Assembly (NCBI GenBank): GCA_013697395.1 | Contig: JACCWY010000319.1 | Coordinates: 1 to 6,328, forward strand | Direction of reading: 5' to 3' | Length of the DNA stretch: 6,328 nt | Source of the DNA: Chloroflexota bacterium | Lineage (GTDB): Bacteria > Chloroflexota > Limnocylindria > QHBO01 | Shown: piece by piece, positions 1-4,692 of the stretch | Position numbering within the stretch: the first letter of the stretch is position 1 | Layout: each line of letters starts with the position of its first letter | The notes under the pieces: generated by a model | Seen by the model: the letters and a program-made list of their open reading frames with translations, nothing else | Database searches by the model: none | Told to the model about the DNA's origin: nothing | Program-made: the position numbers and the translations under genes

Positions 1-1
1 G

Positions 2-868
2 CGGCATCTTGCCGCCCGGGCCGCACCCGATCTCGCCGCGTGGCTCGAGCGCCTCGAGGACGAAGGCAAGGCAGATCGGACCCTCGACGACTACCTTCGC
101 ACGGCCGCCGCGCTCCTGCGGGAGTTCCCTGACCGGGAGCTGCGCGACATCGACGAGGACAGCCTCATGCGCTTCCTCCGCACGTACCCGCGCGGCTCAC
201 GTCGAGTCCGGCGCGCGCACCTGAACTCTCTCTTTACCTGGGCCTCGTATATGGGCCGGATCGACCGGAATCCGATGGACCGCGTGCCGCGCATGGCCGC
301 GGCGGGGCAGCGCGTCCCAGACCTCTTCTCGAAGGACGAGATCGGGCGGCTTTGCGCGCTCGTTGCGCCCGACGGCCCGCTCATGGCAATCCTGCTCGAC
401 ACGGGACTCCGCAAGACAGAGGCTCGAATGTTGGAGCGTCGGCACGTCTCGCTCGAGCGGAACGAGTTGACCGTGTACCGCGGCAAGGGCGACAAGGACC
501 GCGTGATTCCGCTGACCGAGCGTGCGCGCTACGCCGTCCGCGACCTCGACGTGCTCGAAGCGCTGGCGCCGGACGACCATCTCTGGCCCGCGCAGATCGG
601 ACACTCTGGGCACGTGCGCCGGCACGCGCCGATCGGCAACGGCACCTTCCACCGCTGGTACGGCCGCTGTCTCGACTCGGCGCTCGTCCCCTACCGCAAC
701 CCGCATACGACTCGGCACACCTTTGCTACGAGATTTTTGAGAGCGGGTGGCCGTCTTGAAACACTCAGGCTGGTAATGGGCCACGCGTCCATCAAGACTA
801 CCTTAGATTTATACGGTCACCTTGACTTAGAAGACGCCCGCGCCGACCTCGCACTTCTCGAGGCATGA
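2..868 (+). CDS. int: Tyrosine recombinase / phage integrase (5' partial)
   Basis: Site-specific recombinase expected to insert and excise the element through a Tyr-DNA intermediate. The frame is open from base 2 with no ATG or GTG before the first in-frame ATG at 167. That ATG lies inside the N-terminal domain, so the true start is upstream of the window and 288 residues are visible. Residues 1 to about 95 form the helical core-binding (SAM-like) domain, including DRTLDDYLRTAAALLREF. The catalytic domain follows. Box I is LLDTGLRKTEARML with Arg137. The beta-hairpin Lys162 is in YRGKGDKDRVIPL. Box II HTTRHTFAT gives His235 and Arg238. MGHASIKTTLDLYGHL gives His261 and the nucleophile Tyr271. 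All six catalytic residues are present, so the enzyme is probably active. Its stop codon overlaps the next gene (ATGA). Bases 720-830 are less GC-rich than the rest of the gene. A XerC/D-like host recombinase is less likely given the phage neighbours. Confidence 0.93.
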   Translation, partial: RHLAARAAPDLAAWLERLEDEGKADRTLDDYLRTAAALLREFPDRELRDIDEDSLMRFLRTYPRGSRRVRRAHLNSLFTWASYMGRIDRNPMDRVPRMAAAGQRVPDLFSKDEIGRLCALVAPDGPLMAILLDTGLRKTEARMLERRHVSLERNELTVYRGKGDKDRVIPLTERARYAVRDLDVLEALAPDDHLWPAQIGHSGHVRRHAPIGNGTFHRWYGRCLDSALVPYRNPHTTRHTFATRFLRAGGRLETLRLVMGHASIKTTLDLYGHLDLEDARADLALLEA

Positions 869-1383
869 GGCGCGGAGAAGAAATCGCGTGGGCGGCCGGA
901 CTCTTCGAGGGCGAAGGCTCAATCACGACTCAGCGTAGTTCGCATCCGGGGAGCAAGCGGCTTCGCGTGCGCTTCTCGATGTCTATGACAGACAAGGACG
1001 TCGTGGAGCGCTTCCACGGCATCGTTGGTTGCGGCACGGTAAGCGGACCAACATGGCACTCGGGCTCAACGAAGCCGCAGTGGCGCTGGCACGCCTGCCG
1101 GCCTGAGGCGGTGGGGGCGCTGGTCGCGATGTTTCGCCCATATCTCGGCAAGCGGCGCGAGGCAACCCTCCTCCGGTGTCTGCGTGAGTATCAAGAGCAG
1201 CCGCCTGCCCGCAACTTCCAGCGTGAGAAAACCCACTGTCCGCACGGCCACATCTACGACGAGGCGAACACGTACCGAGATTCGCGAGGCGCGCGGCATT
1301 GCCGCGCTTGCGGGCGAGTTGCTGGAACTCTAATGCCTAAACCCCACACTTGTACGAATCAGTCCACTGGGGTCGGAGCCTAA
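865..1383 (+). CDS. LAGLIDADG-type homing endonuclease with C-terminal zinc-finger tail
   Basis: A 172-residue protein. It opens with one LAGLIDADG-type motif, AWAAGLFEGEGSI (residues 8-20), whose acidic Glu15/Glu17 would bind the catalytic metal. Single-motif members of this family act as homodimers. The following stretch (VRFSMSMTDKDVVERFHGIVG, a Trp-rich strand near 73-77, and LLRCLREYQEQ) fits the alpha-beta-beta-alpha fold. Residues 125-149 form a second module, CPHGHIYDEANTYRDSRG followed by CRAC. This is a small Cys/His zinc finger (C125, H129, C146, C149) also seen at the ends of phage HNH proteins. Combining it with a LAGLIDADG core is less common. The ATG overlaps the integrase stop (ATGA), so the gene is translationally coupled to int although it is probably a mobile insertion. 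The Arg-poor tail after residue 155 is unremarkable. Whether it cuts DNA, and where, cannot be told from sequence. Confidence 0.8.
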   Translation: MRRGEEIAWAAGLFEGEGSITTQRSSHPGSKRLRVRFSMSMTDKDVVERFHGIVGCGTVSGPTWHSGSTKPQWRWHACRPEAVGALVAMFRPYLGKRREATLLRCLREYQEQPPARNFQREKTHCPHGHIYDEANTYRDSRGARHCRACGRVAGTLMPKPHTCTNQSTGVGA

Positions 1384-1395
1384 ATGGCTCATTTT
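1376..1395 (+). terminator. Weak intrinsic-terminator-like hairpin at the end of the endonuclease gene
   Basis: GAGCC (1376-1380), a 5-base loop TAAAT and GGCTC (1386-1390) form a perfect 5-bp stem followed by ATTTT. The endonuclease stop codon TAA lies in the loop. The stem is short and the T-tract is interrupted, so termination would be weak at best. It could instead be part of the inverted-repeat structure of the adjacent candidate attachment site. Confidence 0.3.
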
Positions 1396-1417
1396 CGAGG
1401 CATTTCCCCACGTACAA

Positions 1418-1445
1418 GGCGCCGACCAGACTCGAACTGGTGGAC
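1418..1445 (-). other. tRNA 3'-end-like sequence; candidate attP core
   Basis: Read on the minus strand, ACCAG-TTCGAGT-CTGGT (1441-1425) is a perfect 5-bp T-stem with the canonical 7-base T-loop. CGGCGCC (1424-1418) follows in the place of the acceptor 3' strand. No CCA follows. Upstream of it I find no D-arm or anticodon arm, and the only other structure is an unrelated hairpin, so this is not a complete tRNA gene. Tyrosine integrases commonly use tRNA 3' ends as targets, and the phage site then carries a copy of that end next to int. Here it lies about 550 bases past int, separated only by the inserted endonuclease gene. A degenerate tRNA relic is the alternative. The T-arm resemblance is seen directly; the attP role is inferred. 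Confidence 0.45.
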
Positions 1446-1450
1446 GGGTC

Positions 1451-1483
1451 CATTGGACTCTCTCTGGAGGGATCAGTCCAATG
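1451..1483 (+). promoter_or_regulatory. Hairpin that places the ribosome binding site in its loop and the start codon in its stem
   Basis: CATTGGACT (1451-1459) pairs perfectly with AGTCCAATG (1475-1483), a 9-bp stem with a 15-base loop. The loop contains the Shine-Dalgarno GGAGGG (1466-1471). The last three bases of the stem are the ATG of the next gene. In the mRNA this fold would hide the start codon while exposing the binding site, a plausible translational control element. It may also simply be part of the attachment-site repeats. Confidence 0.45.
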
Positions 1484-1723
1484 ACTGACGCCGAGCAGGA
1501 TTTCGAGCTTCTCGACGCCTTCGTCCGCTGGAGCTATCGCGGGCCGGAGGACGGCAGGGCCCCGCAACGCGCGCTAGACGCCCTCGCCCGCCTCCGCTCC
1601 CTGCTTCTCAGAGCCGAGGGCCGCGAGGGAATGGTCACGGTCTACGACTACCAGGGCCGCTACGTCGGCTGCATGGGCCGCGAGACATGGGAGGAAATGC
1701 TCGCCGAGAAGGAGCGGCTTTGA
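1481..1723 (+). CDS. Small acidic hypothetical phage protein (80 aa)
   Basis: Not recognised as a known family. The ATG is preceded by GGAGGG (1466-1471) with 9 bases of spacing, the best ribosome binding site in the left half. The 80-residue product is helical and acidic, with ALDALARLRSLLLRAEGRE near residues 30-48, a short Tyr/Gly strand segment (VTVYDYQGRYVG) and a helical end WEEMLAEKERL. The LLLRAE segment (DNA 1604-1617) recurs in the next gene at 1855 and 1939, so the two are partial paralogues. The stop TGA overlaps the likely TTG start of the next gene (TTGA). The first ten bases, ATGACTGACG, are identical to the start of the gene at 2170. Confidence 0.65.
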   Translation: MTDAEQDFELLDAFVRWSYRGPEDGRAPQRALDALARLRSLLLRAEGREGMVTVYDYQGRYVGCMGRETWEEMLAEKERL

Positions 1724-2177
1724 CTCCCATCGACCCCGCGGGGATGGAGGAGCGCCCCGAGACGGACGTGGAGGCGCTGGTAGAGACGGTGCGGGAGTCG
1801 CTAAGTATCGAAGCAACCAGCGCCCTCGCCGCCCTCGACCGCCTTCACGCCCTACTTCTCAGAGCCGAAGAGGAGCGGGACGTAGCACGGAAGGCGCACG
1901 ACGAAATGCTCGCGCATTACATGGAGTTGGAACGCGGGCTTCTTAGAGCCGAGGAGGAGCGGGATCACTATCGCTTTCACTTCGACCAACAAGAAGCTCG
2001 CGCCGAGGAAACACGTATGGGCGGCTTTCTCGCAGCGCCCGCTTCAACCGCATTCTCCCGCCGGGACACCCAGAACAAGACTGGCGTTCCGAGACTGCCG
2101 AATCCGTGCTGGCTACCGTGGACGCCGCCCTCGCCACCCCCGAGGAAACCAAGGAAGCGAGGCCAGCGCATGACTGA
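1720..2177 (+). CDS. Coiled-coil hypothetical protein, apparently frameshifted
   Basis: Unrecognised family. The chosen start is TTG at 1720: it overlaps the previous stop (TTGA) and has AAGGAG five bases upstream. ATG 1687 and ATG 1744 are in the same frame but lack good sites. After MTPIDPAG the protein has EALVETVRESL, then a charged coiled coil with two copies of a 28-residue repeat starting LLRAEEERD (DNA 1855 and 1939). Near 2030-2105 the sensible reading moves back one base into the frame encoding FNRILPPGHPEQDWRSETAE, then ALATPEETKEA and stop TGA 2175-2177. That downstream frame has no start codon before 2106, and its end duplicates the end of the next gene. A one-base loss (perhaps in the CCC near 2038-2040) or a -1 frameshift is therefore likely. 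Without a shift, the first frame runs on to 2328 and fuses with the next gene. Confidence 0.5.
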
Positions 2178-2228
2178 CGTAGCTCCCGAGACGCTAGAGG
2201 CGCTGGTGGCGACGGTGCGAGAGGCGCT
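1771..2228 (+). repeat. Duplicated N-terminal block shared by two neighbouring genes
   Basis: Bases 1771-1802 and 2197-2228 agree at 28 of 32 positions. They encode EALVETVRESL in the gene at 1720 and EALVATVREAL in the gene at 2170. This shows that the smaller gene is a partial copy of the larger one. Confidence 0.8.
1855..1964 (+). repeat. Direct repeat encoding a 28-residue coiled-coil unit
   Basis: Bases 1855-1880 and 1939-1964 match at 24 of 26 positions (consensus core AGAGCCGARGAGGAGCGGGA). They are 84 bases apart, exactly 28 codons or four heptads. Each encodes LLRAEEERD, keeping the coiled-coil register. The first half of the unit (CTTCTCAGAGCCGA) also occurs at 1604-1617 in the preceding gene. 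Confidence 0.8.
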
Positions 2229-2543
2229 GGAACATCTGTGCGATTGCGGGACTGAGGTCTACGACGGCCCCGAGCTGTTCGCCGCCCTCGCTACCCCAAA
2301 GGAAACCAAGGAAGCGGGGGAGGCGTGAGCGCTATCGACTTCTTCTCCAAGTGCTTCGGCTGCGGCAAGGAGTTCGAGCCAGGAGATGTGCGGCTCCGTT
2401 TCTCCCTCGATGAATGGGAGCGACACGAAGGGCTTGAGCCAACACCAGACATCGGAATCGACATTGGCATGTGCGCGGACTGCACCGAGGCTGGCAACTT
2501 CAAGGTGCCGGAGATCGTGATCCCAGAGGAAACCAAGGAAGCG
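2124..2543 (+). repeat. Three-copy repeat encoding (A-L-A-T-P)-x-E-T-K-E-A
   Basis: Copy 1 (2124-2159) and copy 2 (2281-2316) agree at 33 of 36 bases. Copy 3 (2526-2543) is an exact 18-base match to the end of copy 1. All contain GGAAACCAAGGAAGCG. Each copy encodes (P)xETKEA in a different gene. Copies 1 and 2 end just before the next start codon, so their AAGGAAG may also serve as part of the ribosome binding region. In copy 3 coding continues for 50 more codons. Confidence 0.8.
2170..2328 (+). CDS. Small hypothetical protein (52 aa), partial copy of the preceding gene
   Basis: ATG 2170 overlaps the preceding reading frame by 8 bases and begins ATGACTGACG, identical to the start at 1481. 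GAGG (2159-2162) lies seven bases upstream. The 52 residues consist of MTDVAPETLEALVATVREAL, a middle LCDCGTEVYDGPELF and the shared end ALATPKETKEAGEA. It therefore looks like the preceding gene with its coiled coil deleted. Function is unknown. The stop overlaps the next GTG start (GTGA). If the upstream frame is not shifted, this segment would instead be the C-terminus of one 200-residue protein; the duplicated start and ends argue for a separate gene. Confidence 0.5.
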   Translation: MTDVAPETLEALVATVREALEHLCDCGTEVYDGPELFAALATPKETKEAGEA

Positions 2544-2693
2544 CTGCCCTGCTACTGCGCCGAAACCTCGACTCGCAACTGCCCGCGACATGGGCAGGGC
2601 GACGCGAACGTGACGCCGCCCACGTCACGGGACGACACGTGCGGTTGCCGGAAGCACGGCGTCGACCCCGAGTGTGGGAGGCACGGCTCGTGA
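2325..2693 (+). CDS. Cys-rich, probably zinc-binding phage protein (122 aa)
   Basis: GTG start overlapping the previous stop (GTGA), with a purine-rich GGGGGAGG directly upstream. Residues 10-53 form a treble-clef or zinc-ribbon-like module: CFGC (C10, C13) and CADC (C50, C53). After the shared PEETKEA block come two tandem Cys/His motifs of the form C-x-C-x(7-8)-C-x2-H-G, at C76/C78/C86/H89 and C106/C108/C117/H120. These short motifs are common at the ends of small actinophage proteins of unknown role. I cannot name a function; zinc binding is inferred from Cys spacing. The stop overlaps a GTG (GTGA) that opens a 21-codon frame. Confidence 0.65.
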   Translation: MSAIDFFSKCFGCGKEFEPGDVRLRFSLDEWERHEGLEPTPDIGIDIGMCADCTEAGNFKVPEIVIPEETKEALPCYCAETSTRNCPRHGQGDANVTPPTSRDDTCGCRKHGVDPECGRHGS

Positions 2694-2755
2694 CGCCCGT
2701 TTATAGGCCGCGCGCCCGAAACGCCGGAAAGGCCTATGGACCCGTACCTCGCTGA
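2690..2755 (+). CDS. 21-codon ORF, possible remnant of an interrupted gene
   Basis: GTG 2690 overlaps the preceding TGA in the same GTGA arrangement used throughout the operon, and GGGAGG (2676-2681) sits eight bases upstream. These are the signals of a real start. The frame nevertheless ends after 21 codons and overlaps the HNH start. It begins VTPVYRPRARN. A gene beginning with strong signals and stopping where an HNH gene starts suggests truncation by insertion of that HNH gene. It could alternatively be a short leader that couples translation to the HNH gene. Confidence 0.3.
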   Translation: MTPVYRPRARNAGKAYGPVPR

Positions 2756-3263
2756 CGCTGACGTCACGCTCTGCGCGTGTGGCTGCGGCGTCGTCATTCA
2801 CAACCCTGACGCGAGAGGCCGTCCGCGCAAGTTCTCGCGAGGACACAACCTGCGAGTGGACAGCTCAGCGGTGGTCGAAGCACAACGGCGGACATGGACA
2901 GGTCGAAAGCACACTGACGCTGCGCGACAGAAGATCGTTGTCGCTGCATCACGACCGAGGCCGGGGCTTCGCGGTGAAAGAAACGGCATGTCTGGTCGAA
3001 CGGGAGCAAGCAACCCGAACTGGAAAGGCGGCGTCTCGCCCGAGCGCCAGCGCCTCTACGCATCTGCCGAGTGGCGGGAGGTAGTCCGCGCGGTCAAGCG
3101 TCGCGACGGTGGGTGCGTCGAGTGTGGCTCGGCTGCCGAACTCCACGTCCATCACATCGAGTCCTTCGCCGAGTTCCCCTCGCTTCGCCTCCACCCGCTG
3201 AACCTCGAAACGCTCTGTCGACCCTGCCACTACGAGAAGCATCGGAAGGGGGTGAAGCCGTGA
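2736..3263 (+). CDS. HNH homing-type endonuclease
   Basis: A 175-residue nuclease. The N-terminus has a Cys-rich finger, CACGCG (residues 13-18), followed by RPRKFSRGHN with His37. RTWTGRKHTDAARQKI (52-67) resembles the NUMOD3-type DNA-binding helix. SNPNWKGGVS (92-101) is the usual lead-in to the nuclease domain. The HNH domain covers about 110-170: CVEC (C127, C130), LHVHHIESF with His139-His140, Asn156 in HPLNLETL, and CRPCHYEKH with C161, C164 and His165. The two CxxC pairs hold the structural zinc and His/Asn/His form the metal active site, so it appears intact. GGAAAGG (2726-2732) lies three bases before the ATG. Such genes are usually selfish elements that nick or cut at related loci. 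It sits between a short ORF and a truncated methyltransferase. A packaging HNH nuclease is unlikely because no terminase is nearby. Confidence 0.9.
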   Translation: MDPYLADADVTLCACGCGVVIHNPDARGRPRKFSRGHNLRVDSSAVVEAQRRTWTGRKHTDAARQKIVVAASRPRPGLRGERNGMSGRTGASNPNWKGGVSPERQRLYASAEWREVVRAVKRRDGGCVECGSAAELHVHHIESFAEFPSLRLHPLNLETLCRPCHYEKHRKGVKP

Positions 3264-3379
3264 GAAGGGAGCCGTGGGCGATGCATTGGGCGATTCGCCT
3301 CCGCAAGAAACTTCTCCTGCCGTTTCCGACGCGATGGAATGCGTGGGTGCGGGATATAACGGCGCGGCTAGAGAAGTAG
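3260..3379 (+). CDS. Possible 39-aa basic peptide overlapping the methyltransferase fragment
   Basis: GTG 3260 overlaps the HNH stop (GTGA) and follows GAAGGGGGTG. The frame gives a short basic, Trp-rich peptide (MHWAIRLRKKLLLPF, then RWNAWVRDITARLEK) and has more G/C at third positions than the overlapping frame at 3274. The two cannot both be the main gene over 3274-3379. The methyltransferase motifs lie downstream of this overlap, so both products could be made. No known family. Confidence 0.3.
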   Translation: MRREPWAMHWAIRLRKKLLLPFPTRWNAWVRDITARLEK

Positions 3380-3546
3380 TCCCCGCCACCATCCTTGACC
3401 CCTTCGCCGGCTCCGGCACGACGCTTCTCGTCGCTCGCAAGCTCGGGCGCCGCTCTATCGGCATCGAGTTAAACGAAAGCTACTGCCAACTCGCCGCCGA
3501 CCGCCTCTCTCAACAAAGCCTCTTCGCCACGGAAGGAGTTACATGA
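3274..3546 (+). CDS. C-terminal fragment of an N6-adenine/N4-cytosine DNA methyltransferase
   Basis: ATILDPFAGSGTTLLVARKL (residues 39-58) is the S-adenosylmethionine-binding motif I. GRRSIGIELNESYCQLAADR (59-77) is the following motif II strand and helix of beta-class (N6_N4_Mtase) enzymes. In that class the catalytic DPPY-type motif IV and the target-recognition domain come before motif I. Only about 38 residues precede it here and no such motif is present, against several hundred residues in a full enzyme. The product is therefore not expected to methylate DNA alone. MECVGAGYNGA upstream of motif I may be an authentic piece of the parent. The start is uncertain: GTG 3274 (GAAGGGAG two bases upstream) or ATG 3334. 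The stop overlaps the next ATG (ATGA), so the fragment is still in the operon. Confidence 0.7.
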   Translation: MGDALGDSPPQETSPAVSDAMECVGAGYNGAAREVVPATILDPFAGSGTTLLVARKLGRRSIGIELNESYCQLAADRLSQQSLFATEGVT

Positions 3547-4477
3547 GCATCGTCACAACCCCCGGCGTCCTCGACGTCATCGACCTCGACCCCGCCAAGC
3601 TCGCCTCGTTCAAAAAGCACGGCTACGAGTGGGTCATGCTGCAAGCGCAGAACGACACGGCGCGGCGTGGCTACGACATGAGCCGCGTGCGCGCTGCCGG
3701 GCTCAAGCCCTGCGTGTGGGGCGTGAGCTACGTCGCGGCCAACTTCTACCGGGACGGCTGGTGGCTCGCGGAGCGGGCGCTGCAACTCGGCGCGGACGAG
3801 CTCTGCATGGATATCGAGATGGCGGCGAAGTTCACGCGGGGGGGCGGCCTCCGCCCGCTGGTCAAGGGCGTGCGCGACGCCGGCTGGACCGGGCCGGTGC
3901 ATCTGAACACCATGGGCCCGCCGTACAACGTCGACGTCAACGATTACGAGATCGACGTCGAGACCATCCTCGAGACGGGCGGCGGGATCTTCACTCAGGC
4001 GTACTACAATGAGACGAACGCGTTCCATCCGACCCTGGCCGTCCGCTACTGGACGCGCGTCGGCGTTCCGCTGGACCGCCTGAACGTGAGCATCTCGCTC
4101 TACCCGTCCGAGTCCGATAAGGAGAAGCCTCGTAATAAGCTGTCGGGCGCCGACTACCTGCCGCTGCTCCAAGACGCCGGCGTCAAGCGCAACCTGTCTA
4201 TCTTCATGGGGCAAGTGCTCACAGAGGACGACATGCGAGCGCTGGACCCGCTGGCGCTGCCGCCGCCTCCGCCTACGACGACTGCGGTATCACGCGCCAG
4301 ACGCGCCAGTCGATCGTGGACGAGGCGCGGTTCTGGGAGAACGAGCAGGGCGGCGGGCCGAAGCCGCTGACGCGCATCACGCTCTCCCGCCGCATCTGCG
4401 AGGCGACGGACGCGCAGTGGAAGCAAGTAAACGCTGAGATCGTGGCGGCGCTGGACCGGGCCGGTGTGGGGCCGTGA
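3543..4477 (+). CDS. Glycoside-hydrolase-like TIM-barrel protein (possible phage lysin), frameshifted near its C-terminus
   Basis: ATG overlaps the previous stop (ATGA); GGAAGGAG just upstream. Alternating strands and helices suggest a TIM barrel of the GH25 or DUF1906-like kind: GYEWVMLQAQND, LKPCVWGVSYV, DELCMDIEMAAKF, GPVHLNTMGPPYN, IFTQAYYNE and LNVSISLYPSE. Asp90-x-Glu92 in strand four occupies the place of the catalytic acids of GH25 muramidases. No signal peptide is seen. From about residue 238 the first frame becomes Pro- and then Arg/Ser-rich and stops at 4370. The frame one base back, from about 4262, reads AAASAYDDCGITRQTRQS, then TLSRRICEATDAQWKQVNAE, ending at TGA 4475-4477, which overlaps the next GTG. 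A one-base loss in the CCG-rich tract 4258-4272, or a -1 shift, explains this. The role could be cell-wall lysis or a tail component; the hydrolase assignment is tentative. Confidence 0.6.
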
Positions 4478-4692
4478 GGGACCGCGCGCGCCTCGAGTTT
4501 AAACCCGGTCGCTGGCAAGATCAGCAACGTGCTGAACGCAAGCGGCATCTAAGCGCTGTGCTCGCGATGCTGCGGCGGGCGCGAGAGAACCAAGAGCCCT
4601 GGTACGTGTGGGTTCTTGAGCATCGGGCGCGGAGGCTCGAGGGTCGCTCCCGGCCTCTTGCGGACGCCTCTCAATCCGAGCTCGACCTGTGA
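4474..4692 (+). CDS. Small basic hypothetical protein (72 aa)
   Basis: Unrecognised. GTG start overlaps the shifted-frame stop of the upstream gene (GTGA), which also supports that frame. The stop overlaps the next GTG in the same way. The product is Arg-rich and helical (QQRAERKRHLSAVLAMLRRA around residues 17-36, then YVWVLEHRARRLEGRSRP). It has no Cys clusters, signal peptide or membrane segment. Nucleic-acid binding is possible from charge alone but is not shown. Confidence 0.6.
   Translation: MRDRARLEFKPGRWQDQQRAERKRHLSAVLAMLRRARENQEPWYVWVLEHRARRLEGRSRPLADASQSELDL

Larger units (their letters stand above)
1349..1480. repeat. Inverted and direct repeats around the tRNA-like core (possible integrase arm sites)
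   Basis: CTTGTACG (1349-1356) is repeated inverted as CGTACAAG (1411-1418), abutting the tRNA-like core. ATCAGTCCA occurs as a perfect 9-base direct repeat at 1358-1366 and 1472-1480. The half-site TGGAC/GTCCA also appears at 1441-1445, 1448-1452 and 1454-1458, giving five copies within about 120 bases in both orientations. Integrases of the lambda type bind short repeated arm sites flanking the core, which would account for this arrangement. The left part lies inside the end of the endonuclease reading frame. Confidence 0.4.

Noticed and set aside
197..784. Long minus-strand open frame opposite the integrase (195 codons)
   Set aside because: The plus strand encodes all integrase catalytic motifs here; the reverse frame is a composition shadow.
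1418..1492. Complete minus-strand tRNA gene (75 bases, partly complementary ends GGCGTCA / CGGCGCC)
   Set aside because: Only the T-arm and 3' acceptor strand fit. The acceptor has a mismatch and a G-T pair, no D-arm or anticodon arm forms, and a competing 9-bp hairpin occupies the middle.
1687..1719. ATG 1687 as the start of the coiled-coil gene
   Set aside because: It lies deep inside the preceding gene with poor ribosome-site spacing; TTG 1720 has AAGGAG at five bases and the TTGA overlap seen as a pattern here.
3510..4214. Long minus-strand open frame (234 codons)
   Set aside because: It mirrors the TIM-barrel gene; its Val/Arg/Ala/His-rich product is typical of an antisense shadow in GC-rich DNA and it breaks the operon's coupled starts.
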